Shown here one piece after another: positions 44,198 to 53,290 of a stretch of 64,000 bases of DNA (the stretch's first letter is position 1; the number at the start of each line of letters is the position of its first letter). The notes beneath the pieces are model-generated. The model was not told the DNA's origin, searched no databases, and saw only the letters and a list, made by a program, of their open reading frames with translations. Location: NCBI RefSeq assembly GCF_012641395.1, contig NZ_JABAIH010000008.1:1-64000 (forward strand), read 5' to 3'. Both the position numbers and the translations under genes were made by a program. The DNA comes from Rhizobium sp. P32RR-XVIII (GTDB lineage: Bacteria; Pseudomonadota; Alphaproteobacteria; Rhizobiales; Rhizobiaceae).

Positions 44198-45513
44198 ACG
44201 AGCAGCTTCGTGTCCTTGTGGTCTCGCATGCGCACCCGACAGTCTCGCTCGGCGGGGCAGAAATCGCATCGCACAACCTGCATCGTGGCCTAAACGCATT
44301 GCCGGACGTGAAATCGGTTTACCTGGCCCGGGTCGGCCATCCGGTACCCCGGCATGCCGCGTCCGCGCTAATGAGCTTTCGCCTTGCGGAAGATGAGTTG
44401 CTGTTTCACACGGACGACTACGACCACTTCTTGTTGTCCAATGGCGATACGCAGGCGATCAGCCGGGACCTGTTGCGCTTGGCGCGCGATCTTAGGCCCC
44501 ATGTCGTGCATTTCCACCATGTCCTCGGCATCGGTCTCGAAGCGCTCTACGCCCTTAGAGAAGCATTTCCCCACGCGGCCATACTGGTCACGTTCCACGA
44601 ATACCTGTCGATCTGCCACAATCACGGGCAGATGGTGAAACGGCCGTCCGGCCAGCTCTGCGAAGCGGCCTCGCCCATCGCCTGCCACGGTTGCTTTCCC
44701 GACATCCCCGTCTCGCACTTCTTGAAGCGGGAGTTGTTTGCGCGCGGGATGCTTGGCCTTGCCGACGCCTTCGTCTCGCCCAGCCGGTTTCTGGCGGAGC
44801 GCTATGTCAAATGGGGCATCGAAGAGGACAAGCTCCGTGTGATCGAAAACGGGATCGCCGTGGAAGCGGCTGTGCCCGCGCGCGCGATGCAAGGTCTCAA
44901 GCCACGTCGCAACCGCTTTGCCTATTTCGGTCAGATGACCCCCTTCAAGGGGGTCGACGTCCTGATTGACGCTGTTTTGCGCATCCCGAAGGAGATATGG
45001 GGCGAAGACTCCTGCTTGATGATCTTCGGCGGCAACCTCGAGCGACAGCCGATCGAATTCCAGGAACGGATGAAGACGCTTATCGCAGACGCCGGCCAGC
45101 GCGTACGATTCTATGGCGCTTACCAGAACGTGGACGTGCCACGCCTGATGCGTTCGGTCGACTGGGTGGTTCTGCCGTCTGTCTGGTGGGAAAATTCGCC
45201 CGTCGTGATCCAGGAGGCCCTGCTCCATGGCAGGCCGATGATCTGCTCCGATATCGGCGGGATGGCCGAGAAGGTGCGTGACGGACAGGACGGCCTGCAC
45301 TTCCGTGCAGGAAGCAGCCAGGATCTCGCGGACCGCATCGTCGAGGTATTGGGTGATAACCAAACCTGGGATCGGCTACGCACTTCCATGCGACAACCCG
45401 CCGACCACCTCAGTTGCGCGCGCGACCACGTCAAGCTCTACGGCGCGCTGCTACGGCGGAAACTCGATGCCGCCGTGGCCGAGAACCCTGTGCTTCTCCC
45501 GCACGCGCTTTGA
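44194..45513 (+). CDS. wgeG: GT4 glycosyltransferase (wgeG/expE7)
   Basis: A 439-residue GT-B enzyme, paralogue of wgeD: SLGGAEIASHNLH in the acceptor domain, the CHGCFPDIP insert near 164, YFGQMTPFKGVDVLIDAVLR, and the donor site PSVWWENSPVVIQEALLHGR near 328. AAAGGAGG sits 7 bases before the start. It is the last intact gene of the plus-strand arm. It matches expE7, one of the six glycosyltransferases described for the S. meliloti locus, all of which have counterparts here. Confidence 0.9.
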   Translation: MNEQLRVLVVSHAHPTVSLGGAEIASHNLHRGLNALPDVKSVYLARVGHPVPRHAASALMSFRLAEDELLFHTDDYDHFLLSNGDTQAISRDLLRLARDLRPHVVHFHHVLGIGLEALYALREAFPHAAILVTFHEYLSICHNHGQMVKRPSGQLCEAASPIACHGCFPDIPVSHFLKRELFARGMLGLADAFVSPSRFLAERYVKWGIEEDKLRVIENGIAVEAAVPARAMQGLKPRRNRFAYFGQMTPFKGVDVLIDAVLRIPKEIWGEDSCLMIFGGNLERQPIEFQERMKTLIADAGQRVRFYGAYQNVDVPRLMRSVDWVVLPSVWWENSPVVIQEALLHGRPMICSDIGGMAEKVRDGQDGLHFRAGSSQDLADRIVEVLGDNQTWDRLRTSMRQPADHLSCARDHVKLYGALLRRKLDAAVAENPVLLPHAL

Positions 45514-45613
45514 CGGCGCTCGTCTTGAGCAACCCTGAAAAACTGCTTCGACCAAGAGACGACCGATGCCCTTGAGAAAACATCTAAGGTCACATTGACT
45601 GGAGCCTACTTAC

Positions 45614-46437
45614 ATGCGAACGAAAGTCCGCAAGACGATCATCCCCGCCGCCGGTTCTGGAACAGGGATGATGCCGGCAACCAAGAGCGTTCCCAGAGAA
45701 TTGCTGCCCATCGTCGATCGGCCCATCCTTGACTACATCGGTGCCGAGGCCTTCCAGGCTGGATAGAGCATGTCGTCATCGTCACCGGGCGGATGAAGGG
45801 TGCGATCGAAGGCTATTTCGACCACGCCTTCGAGATCGAAGCCTGCTTGCGCAACGCTGGCAAGCATAGCCTGGCCGACTGGATGGCGCAGCACGCGCCG
45901 GGTGCCGGAAGCATTTCCTTCGTGCGCCAGCAACAGGCGCGTGGCCTGGCCACGCGGTGTGACGGCGCGCCAGGTTGTCGGTGACGAGCCCTTTGCCGTC
46001 TTGCTCCCAGACATGCTGATGATCGACGAGGAACCGTGCCTCAAGTCGATGATGGACCTCTATGCCCGTCACGGAGGCAACATTATCGCCGTGGAGAGAC
46101 GCGCCCCCCGAGGAGGCCCACAAATTCAGCATCGTGTCCCTGACGCCGACGGGTGATGGCAGTCCGCTGGTGACGGGTCTCGTGGAAAAGCCGGCGCCGG
46201 ACACCACGCCGAGCAAGCTGTTCATTTCCGGACGTTACATCCTTCAGGCCGAGATCTTCGATCTGCTGGAGAACCAGTCCCCGGCGCCAGCCGCGAGATT
46301 CAGCTTACCGACGCCATGATCGCTCTTATGGGCAAGCAGATGATCAGGCCGTTCGAGTTCCACGGCCGCACCTTCGATTGCGGCTCGCCCGCAGGCTTCG
46401 TCAGTGCCAACTTGCACATGGCACTTGCCCGCGCCGA
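45614..46437 (+). pseudogene. UTP-glucose-1-phosphate uridylyltransferase (galU-like), decayed
   Basis: Starts MRTKVRKTIIPAAGSGTGMM (GGAG upstream). The essential GxGTR loop of GalU is changed to GSGTG. A one-base shift at about 45765 leads to EHVVIVTGRMKGAIEGYFDH. Further shifts lie near 45950, 46105 and 46290, with recognisable GalU pieces such as PFAVLLPDMLMIDEEPCLKS and HGRTFDCGSPAGFVSANLHM. The end is cut by the IS6-family element at 46438. It would have made UDP-glucose, so the cell must rely on another galU/exoN. Confidence 0.85.
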
Positions 46438-46958
46438 GGTTCTGTTGCAAACTTTCTGGTTACTGGTGACATGGCATTGCTCTCCGATAGTCGCGGAGAT
46501 TGGCAATGTTCAAAGGCCGGCATTTCGAGTAATCGGTGATCTTGCTGTGCGTGCGCTGGTATCTGAGCTATGGCCTGAGCCTGCGCGATCTGAAGGAAAT
46601 GATGGCCGAACGCGGTATCCGCGTCGATCGCTCGACAATCCACCGCTGGGTCGTCCACGTTGCACTGCTGCCGGCGGATCGCTTCAATCAGCGCAAGCGC
46701 GCCGTCACCGGCAAATGGCACGCAGACGAGACCTATATCAAGGTGCGCGGCCGGTGGATGTAACTCTACCGTGCCATCGACAGCAGCGGCGACCCTGTCC
46801 GGCATCGAGATGATCCACATGCTGCGCAAGCGTCAGTTGCAGGACGCCCACACCTCCAGCCTGTCAATCGCCGGACAATTTGAAACCCTGGTTGCCCTTT
46901 CTTGAGCACCGCTAAATCAATTTCATATCGCGGCTACCTCAAACTTTGCAACAGAACC
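46438..46958 (+). mobile_element. IS6-family element reduced to 521 bp, both ends kept
   Basis: Left end GGTTCTGTTGCAAAC at 46438 and right end (complement) GGTTCTGTTGCAAAGTTT ending at 46958 form the family's inverted repeats. Inside, the transposase N-terminal half reads VRWYLSYGLSLRDLKEMMAE, with DDE residue in WHADETYIKVRGRW (stop at 46761-46763), and joins directly to the C-terminal end GIEMIHMLRKRQLQDAHTSS. About 300 bp of the middle, with two catalytic residues, is deleted. No 8-bp target duplication is visible (CGCGCCGA against TCTCAATG), so the arrival or a later deletion removed the galU end. Confidence 0.85.
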
Positions 46959-47597
46959 TCTCAATGTGAGCGCATGCGCCACCGGCCGCCACTAAATCTC
47001 GGCGAATCGTTGCCATGTTCTGAAGCAGAGCGGTTCGTATGAACGGCGAGCCACGCGATCCAAGATACGCCTGACATGTTCCAACAGCACTACGGTCGCT
47101 TCCTGCCGCAGGACAAGGCGGCACTTGCAGCTCGTATCCTAAGCCAGGTCTCGGAGGCCGTGCGACGCTTCAATGCCTCTCGCCGCATAATGCGTGGCAC
47201 CATGGCCGATATCTGGCCGAGAAGGCGTCGGCTCTCATGCCGGCGTTACGCCCATTATCAGCCGGGTCACCTCGACCTGCCTCGTCCATCTGGAGCGCAA
47301 CGGCTACAGCATTCCGGCTCCTTCACGGTCAGCCTTCGAGGCTACCCTTATCGTGTCGTTGTCGCCGCGGAAACCCTTGGCCATCAGCGGCTTCGCGCAG
47401 ATTGCTCCTCGTACGCCCACGTTTTACGGCGGAGCTTGTCACTGGCTTGCGAAAGACAATTGCCAGAATGAGTTTTACTTTAACGTAATGGCAGGCACGC
47501 GACCCCCGGATTGGTCAGGAGAACACTGATCCGGCAGCGCTTCAACATCGGAGGTCTATCAGACAACCCTCATCTTCTGGCCTCAATCTAACAGGTG
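46959..47597. other. Transposon debris, possibly IS21-like
   Basis: No intact gene. Plus-strand pieces in several frames look protein-like: FQQHYGRFLPQDKAALAARI (about 47076-47135), LERNGYSIPAPSRSAF (about 47289-47336) and LRGYPYRVVVAAETLG (about 47336-47383). The last two resemble the beta-rich C-terminal region of IS21-type transposases, but the match is weak. Confidence 0.3.
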
Positions 47598-49118
47598 CTA
47601 GAACTGAAAATAGATAAAGGGTTGCCCATCTCTGATGCTGAACAGTCCTAAAGACAGGATGACTCCGAGGCTAACCGCCCATTTCAAGTCCAGGCGGGCC
47701 TGCAGGAACGACTGCCGAAATACCTGTCCGGATGGCAAAGCGGGCTCGAAGCTGGCCATGATTTGCTGTGTGTTAGGCGCAAAGAGAGCAAGCAGCGCAG
47801 CACCGACGAAGATCGCAATTTCACGCCGCGCCGGCAGTTCGAGAAATGTCGCCCCCTTGTAAAGACCGAGCATATCGTGAAGGACCCTCAGCGCCTCGCC
47901 AACCGAAGTGGCCCGAAAAAACAGCTGAGCGACTAAAACACAAAGATAGACCAGTGCCCAGTATGCCATTTTCCGCAAGGATCCAGCTGCACGCCCGGTA
48001 AGCGCGTCACTTCTAGGCGCAAATGTCCGCCAAGCGTGGTTGACGGAAATATAGAATCCGTGAAGCGCTCCGAAGACCACGAAGTGCAGCCCTGCTCCAT
48101 GCCAGACGCCTGCCAGAAGCATGGTGATGAAGGTCGGCATCGCAATCATCTCAAGAAAGCCCCCGACCGTCTTCGAGGCTTTTTTCGAGGTCGACAATCC
48201 GGCCGACGCCCTGCGCCTGACAAGCACGAGCGCGATCGGATTATAAATATAGGCAGTCAGGAAGCGCGTTAGCGTGATATGCCAGCGTTGCCAGAAATCT
48301 ATGATGCTGGTCGCTTTATAAGGCGAATCGAAGTTGATCGGAAACTTGATGCCGAACATCCGCGCAAGGCCGATTGCCATGTCGGAATAGCCGGAAAAAT
48401 CGAAATAAAGTTGCAGCGAATAGGCAATGACGCCCACCCACGCGGCTTGGGCATGGACATGATCATGCGCGAGCATCTTTGCGGAAAGCGACGCGAGGCT
48501 GTCGGCGAGAAGCGTTTTCTTTGCCAGCCCGATGCTGAAAAGCGCAAGGCCGATCGCGAATTCGCGTGGCTGGAATAGATAGTTCCGTTTTTCTTCGAAC
48601 TGCGGCATCAAATCGCGGTGATGAACGATCGGGCCCGCGATCAGATGCGGAAAGAAGGTCACGAAGAGAAAATAATTCGTCGGGCTGTAACGCCGCCCAT
48701 TAAACCGCTGGCTGACATCGACCAGGAAGGCGATTTGGGTAAAGGTGAAGAACGAAATCCCCAGGGGCAGCCCGGTCGATGCCCAACCGCTGTCGATCGA
48801 GAAGAAACCCAACATTGCGGCTAGGTACTTGTAGTAAACCAGTGCGAGCAGGTTCAGTCCGATTGCCGCCCATAACAAGACAGCTGGCGAGCGCCCCCTC
48901 TTTGAGCAATCGATAATCGCGACAGCCATGGCGTAGTTGAAAATAATGGAAATCAAGAGGACCGGGACCCAGCGTGGCTCCCACCATCCGTAAAATGCTA
49001 TGGAGGCGATACACAAGAAGAGCTTTGCGAGTCCGAGATTAATCTTTGAGCAGATCAAAAAGCCGATCAGCGTAACGGGCAGAAAGCCGAAAACGAACGT
49101 GAGAGAACTAAACACCAT
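47598..49118 (-). CDS. MBOAT-family O-acyltransferase (AlgI/DltB-like)
   Basis: A 506-residue membrane protein with 10-12 helices. The MBOAT core includes LYFDFSGYSDMAIGLARMFG, YKATSIIDFWQRWHITLTRF, and the catalytic histidine region LLAGVWHGAGLHFVVFGALH (about 325-345). Such enzymes move acyl groups from a cytoplasmic carrier across the membrane onto exported glycans (alginate acetylation, D-alanylation). It is the last gene of a coupled operon with an acyl carrier protein, an FkbH-like loader and an SGNH-like partner (6-base gap upstream). The carried group is therefore probably ACP-bound, as in the Dlt system. Confidence 0.92.
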   Translation of the reverse strand: MVFSSLTFVFGFLPVTLIGFLICSKINLGLAKLFLCIASIAFYGWWEPRWVPVLLISIIFNYAMAVAIIDCSKRGRSPAVLLWAAIGLNLLALVYYKYLAAMLGFFSIDSGWASTGLPLGISFFTFTQIAFLVDVSQRFNGRRYSPTNYFLFVTFFPHLIAGPIVHHRDLMPQFEEKRNYLFQPREFAIGLALFSIGLAKKTLLADSLASLSAKMLAHDHVHAQAAWVGVIAYSLQLYFDFSGYSDMAIGLARMFGIKFPINFDSPYKATSIIDFWQRWHITLTRFLTAYIYNPIALVLVRRRASAGLSTSKKASKTVGGFLEMIAMPTFITMLLAGVWHGAGLHFVVFGALHGFYISVNHAWRTFAPRSDALTGRAAGSLRKMAYWALVYLCVLVAQLFFRATSVGEALRVLHDMLGLYKGATFLELPARREIAIFVGAALLALFAPNTQQIMASFEPALPSGQVFRQSFLQARLDLKWAVSLGVILSLGLFSIRDGQPFIYFQF

Positions 49119-49124
49119 GTCTTG

Positions 49125-50147
49125 TTACCTTGTCGGCGGCTCATGTGTCGGATCGCTCGCCGTGCTGACGTGGACAGGCATTTTCTCAACGATGGCCCGC
49201 ACGACATGCATCCGTCCAGCATCGGTAAGGTGGATGCAGGCACACCATTGCGTTATGAATTCAGCACCGCGAAATCGGTCCGACAGGTCTATGACATCGA
49301 CCCCGCGCCCTCTCAGAGTGGTCACAAAGCGGACCTGCTGCGCCTGCACGACGTCTCGCCAGCTGCTGTCCAGCTTGGTGAGAAGTTCGAGATTTGTCGG
49401 AAGTGCAACGACGTGGAACCGCTTTCCATTTTGCGTCACAACCTTCTGGAGATCGACCACAAGATCGTAGAGACTTTCGTTTTCTTGTGTTTGCACGTTC
49501 GTCCACCAAAAATAGCTCCTGGTGAAGGTAGAATCATGCGTGAGAACTTCCGGGCAGCCGCTCAATCTCTTTTCTTTGGAAAACACTGTCGTCGAGATCG
49601 TGTGGTAGTCGGGAAATTGGTTACCTTCGAAGGAATAAGCCTTCTCGACGCGGCGCTGCTTATTGGCGATGCCGTTCCAGAAATCTGAAAGATCCGCCGC
49701 TGCGAAGGTTCGGAACCCCGGCATTACGAGCTTGAAGGCGAGAAACTCCCGATAGGATGGGGTCGTCCAATCTTCGGTCGCCTGATGGGTTATCGGAAGA
49801 ACGACGTCCGTGACCGCGGGATTCTTGCTGCTTATAGCGGCCAAATTGATGGACTGGCTCAGTGTTTGCCCGCCGACGGAAAGATCGACCACAGGCTCGT
49901 GGGTAACATCCTGCAACATTTCGGCAATCGTGCGCGAATCGTTATCGCATTTGGAAACGGTGTCGATCGTTGACGGACCCACGATCACAATCCTCGCCGA
50001 CGCCGTGCGTGCTAGAGCAATCAGCCGCAGCTGTGGAATGTCGATGAGGGGGGCGGCGAAAATCGTCACGCCTACCAGAATGACGATTGATGAAAATGTC
50101 TTCGGGCTGAGCGCTCTGGAAAACATGCGTCCCCGTTCGTTGATCAC
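49125..50147 (-). CDS. SGNH/AlgJ-like periplasmic partner of the MBOAT acyltransferase
   Basis: A 340-residue protein with an N-terminal membrane anchor (about 19-36) and an SGNH-hydrolase-like periplasmic domain. The first block is RIVIVGPSTIDTVSKCDNDS with candidate Ser59, a GGQ-type block is VVDLSVGGQTLSQSIN, and the terminal D-x-x-H type block is HLTDAGRMHVV. The GDS motif is altered to GPS, as is common in AlgJ/AlgX/PatB-like relatives. It likely receives the acyl group from the MBOAT protein and passes it to the glycan. The start overlaps the acp stop by 4 bases. Confidence 0.7.
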   Translation of the reverse strand: MINERGRMFSRALSPKTFSSIVILVGVTIFAAPLIDIPQLRLIALARTASARIVIVGPSTIDTVSKCDNDSRTIAEMLQDVTHEPVVDLSVGGQTLSQSINLAAISSKNPAVTDVVLPITHQATEDWTTPSYREFLAFKLVMPGFRTFAAADLSDFWNGIANKQRRVEKAYSFEGNQFPDYHTISTTVFSKEKRLSGCPEVLTHDSTFTRSYFWWTNVQTQENESLYDLVVDLQKVVTQNGKRFHVVALPTNLELLTKLDSSWRDVVQAQQVRFVTTLRGRGVDVIDLSDRFRGAEFITQWCACIHLTDAGRMHVVRAIVEKMPVHVSTASDPTHEPPTR

Positions 50148-50395
50148 GCCTTGCTCACCAATTTTTTTTGCGTGAGTTCAACAAGATCGCCGACATTCTT
50201 CAGTCGTTCGATCTCCGCACTGTTAAACTTGATCTTGAAACGCATCTCCGCCGAAACGATGATGTTAATATGATTGGCCGAATCCCAATCCTGTATGTCG
50301 GCAGCCGTAGACTGCAGCGTGAGCTGCAGATCTTCGTCGTCGAGAATATCGCGGAATATCTCCGTGAGGGATGCCAGAATTTGATCGTTCGTCAT
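50144..50395 (-). CDS. Acyl carrier protein of the FkbH-associated type
   Basis: An 83-residue acidic ACP starting MTNDQILASLTEIFRDILDD. The phosphopantetheine attachment Ser39 lies in QDWDSANHINIIVSAE; DSA replaces the usual DSL, and the WDS(L)NHI form is typical of ACPs beside FkbH proteins. Both ends overlap neighbours by ATGA (fkbH stop 50392-50394; SGNH start 50147), so stoichiometric synthesis is built in. It would carry the activated acyl group between FkbH and the MBOAT protein. Confidence 0.9.
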   Translation of the reverse strand: MTNDQILASLTEIFRDILDDEDLQLTLQSTAADIQDWDSANHINIIVSAEMRFKIKFNSAEIERLKNVGDLVELTQKKLVSKA

Positions 50396-52272
50396 ACATG
50401 GATCTCTGTGGTTATGTGCGTGGGCTTGGCGATGTAGTGCGAAAGATCCAGTGACCACCGCGAATGATCGCCGCTCTCTGACACTCGCGAGAAACCGAGA
50501 TTTGCAAAATGATCGCGGACGATGTTGTTCCGCCCGCTGGGGATAAATGTGCCAATGATCGAAGTGGCCTGTAGCTCCGCCGCTGCTTGAACGACAATAT
50601 CGAGCGTCGCCTGCTCCACCTGGCGACCAAGGACCCGGCAACTCATCAGCCATGTTTCAATGTTGAGGGATGCGCCGTCATCCAGCAGCCGCCCGATGAC
50701 GATGCCGATGACCCCGTTATCTCCAAATCGGTCGATCAACCGCAGCTGCCGCGTCACGACGTCCGGCCGGCCAATCAGCTTGCGCACTTCCTCATCCGTG
50801 TAACGGCGAGTGGTCAAGTTGAATTGATTGGTTTTGTTGATCAACTGAACGATGCGGGCCAGCCCAATTTCGTCGAAAGAAGCCGCTTTGAGCGTCATGT
50901 CCAGAGCTGACAAATAGGCGCCGAGATCGGTTGTGGAGCTTTCTAGCTCCTTACGCTGTGCATTTGAACGATACTGTTCGGTTTTTGCTACGTCCTCTGC
51001 CGTGATGGCCACGGCTTCGAAATACCCGCCATCCGAGATGGTGCTTGCGTAGTCAGCCGCGTCTTCCGGCAGTTCAGGAACGCTGACTTCGGGCAATTCG
51101 CGGCGCACCAGTTCACGCTCAAATGGATTATCGTCGACAAAGACAACAGCGTCGGTTCCAATATTCAGCTCTGCCGCTATCTGGCGAATATTGTCGGCCT
51201 TATTAGACCAGTTCGCGCAGAATACGGAGATATCATCGAGCTTCAAGAGCATGTCCGGATGCCGCTCGAATGGCAAACGCGCTACGGCATCGTCATTCTT
51301 TGAGCAGACCGCCAGAATGACACCCCGCATCGCAAGTTGCTTCGCGTAACGCTGCAGGCTCAGATGCGCCTCGCCCAGAGCTGATCCTTGACCTATAACG
51401 ATGCCTTCCAGCCCGTCATCGCCGATGACGCCCGACCAGAGCGTATTGTCGAGATCGAGAACCAAGCATTTCGCCGACTTCCCGAACCGGGCGGCAAGCA
51501 CGCGCGCGACGATGTCGCCGTAGAGCGGCGTGACAACAGGATGCACCTCGTGCTTGCTCCGGTGCCACAGTGCAGGGGAGTGCCACGTAGTCAGACCGTT
51601 CTTGGCCGACCAATGGTCGAGATCTATGACATCCACACCGGCGGCAGCGGCAGCGGCGATGATGCGCTCTTGAAAATGCCGGATCAATGCGGATAACGAT
51701 TCGCCAAATCGGCGTTCGTTCTCTCCAACCAAACGCGGCAGAGGATTGAACGGAACCTGTTGCAGAATGATAGCGTCCGATGTTTCGCGCACCTGACGCC
51801 ATTGCGATACGATGTCATCGAGCTTGCGCTCGACACGTGCCTCCACTGAAAGCCCTGCTCCGTCATTGCCGAACAAAGTATAAGGATCGTGAGCAAATAT
51901 CACAGCCGAGGGTGCAAATGCGCGAAGGCCAGATTGCGGGTCGCTCAGTTCCTGCAGGAACTGTCCATAGGCTGGCTCGTAAACCTGGACAAGCAGTCCC
52001 CTACCCAAGCAGGCGACGCGGATGGCAGGCGGCAAGTGGACGGTCGTCGACGTGCTTAAAATGGCCAGCCGCGCGGAGGTGAGGCCCCTGGGTTCAGGGA
52101 TATGCTCAATCGTTCGTTGAATTAACCCATCAAGCTTTACAACGCTTGGAAAGTCGATGTTGCGGTTGGCAATTCGCCGGAGCGCTCCAATGCGTTCCTC
52201 TACTGGAATTTCACGTACCTTCTTCAGCTCTCTACTGAAGTAATTTTCGGTTATAAGCCATGTTCTTAACAT
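50392..52272 (-). CDS. FkbH-like HAD-superfamily protein, probable acyl (glyceryl)-ACP loader
   Basis: A 626-residue protein of the FkbH family: an N-terminal SGNH-like region (about 60-260), a HAD phosphatase core with nucleophile Asp273 in CLVLDLDNTLWSGVIGDDG, the lysine/aspartate motifs ILAVCSKNDD and VVFVDDNPFERELVRRELPE, and a C-terminal GNAT-like domain (about 470-610). FkbH enzymes dephosphorylate 1,3-bisphosphoglycerate and load glyceryl onto an ACP. No dehydrogenase or methyltransferase for later steps is next to it, so glyceryl-ACP may be the final donor here. First gene of the operon; an AT-rich promoter region lies upstream. Confidence 0.9.
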   Translation of the reverse strand: MLRTWLITENYFSRELKKVREIPVEERIGALRRIANRNIDFPSVVKLDGLIQRTIEHIPEPRGLTSARLAILSTSTTVHLPPAIRVACLGRGLLVQVYEPAYGQFLQELSDPQSGLRAFAPSAVIFAHDPYTLFGNDGAGLSVEARVERKLDDIVSQWRQVRETSDAIILQQVPFNPLPRLVGENERRFGESLSALIRHFQERIIAAAAAAGVDVIDLDHWSAKNGLTTWHSPALWHRSKHEVHPVVTPLYGDIVARVLAARFGKSAKCLVLDLDNTLWSGVIGDDGLEGIVIGQGSALGEAHLSLQRYAKQLAMRGVILAVCSKNDDAVARLPFERHPDMLLKLDDISVFCANWSNKADNIRQIAAELNIGTDAVVFVDDNPFERELVRRELPEVSVPELPEDAADYASTISDGGYFEAVAITAEDVAKTEQYRSNAQRKELESSTTDLGAYLSALDMTLKAASFDEIGLARIVQLINKTNQFNLTTRRYTDEEVRKLIGRPDVVTRQLRLIDRFGDNGVIGIVIGRLLDDGASLNIETWLMSCRVLGRQVEQATLDIVVQAAAELQATSIIGTFIPSGRNNIVRDHFANLGFSRVSESGDHSRWSLDLSHYIAKPTHITTEIHV

Positions 52273-53290
52273 TTTTCATCACGCCAAGTAATATTTCGAC
52301 GCTAATACATCTCAACACGAGGCAAGCTGAAATGACAATATTTCTATCTATAACAATGTCAAACGATTTTCTATTGAATACTCCATAACACAATCACTTT
52401 CATTAGAACAATCATATCGCTGTTGTAGCAATGTTGCATTATCCGATCGCCCGCAAAACAAAGCCGGGAGCTGTAAAAACGGCCGACCATGGGTTGGCAG
52501 AGTGAAATCGCCGAAATTGCTCCGTGCGGACCTCACGAGAAACGGGGTCAGCCCGATTCTGGCATGCAGCAATCACGTGATTATTGTAGGCTCGCAGGCT
52601 ATCAAATATGATCGATATGGAAGTCTTCAGAGTATGGCGGCTCGGCCGCGACGCCACGCTGCTCAGCGGAAGCGCCGTGATGGAAATCGTTCAATATGGT
52701 CAGCGACGTGTTCTCGACAATCTCTTCATCATGACTTGGACAAGAATGACGGAAGGGATGGGTTCTTTCATCGTGGCAGTCGACTCCCGTAAATGTTTGA
52801 TTCGCCGGGCCGCCCGGAAGAGAAGGATCTCTCAACCCTGAGTTTGTCCTCCAGCGGCTGTTATCCCCGTTGCAATCTCAGTGCATAGCAGCACGCGTTG
52901 TCAGATATCAGTCCTTGGCGCCTCACGCCCAACAGAGAGGCGCTGTTGGGCGGAGAAGTGGGATTGTTCGATCTATGCCTTCGGTGACCGTGGATCCGCC
53001 CAAGCGAGCGCGCGCTTTGCCGAGTCCTCAATGGCCGCAGCAGGCTGGCTATGGGCAAATTCGCCAGATCATAATGCATTTGAGTGATAACCGATGCACC
53101 AACTGAAGCGGCACGACATTACTTCCGCTCTTCCCGCCAAGCACCGATAGTGATCGCTGAATTGGACGCGTTTGTCGGTTTGCTGCAATTGGTTTATCAG
53201 AAAATACGTTCAACGGCCTTTGATGACTATTGTCGCACGTCATCTTATGCAATCAAAGCAACAAACGAGAACGGCTCAAGGCGCAAAACT
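52273..53290. other. One-kilobase gene-free stretch
   Basis: The first 170 bases are AT-rich and should hold the fkbH operon promoter (minus strand). Several short open frames occur further on (for example plus 52608-52841, minus 53049-53252), but none shows a ribosome site, good codon pattern or family motif. The segment just before 53291 probably carries the promoter of the luciferase-like gene. Nothing else is recognised. Confidence 0.35.
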
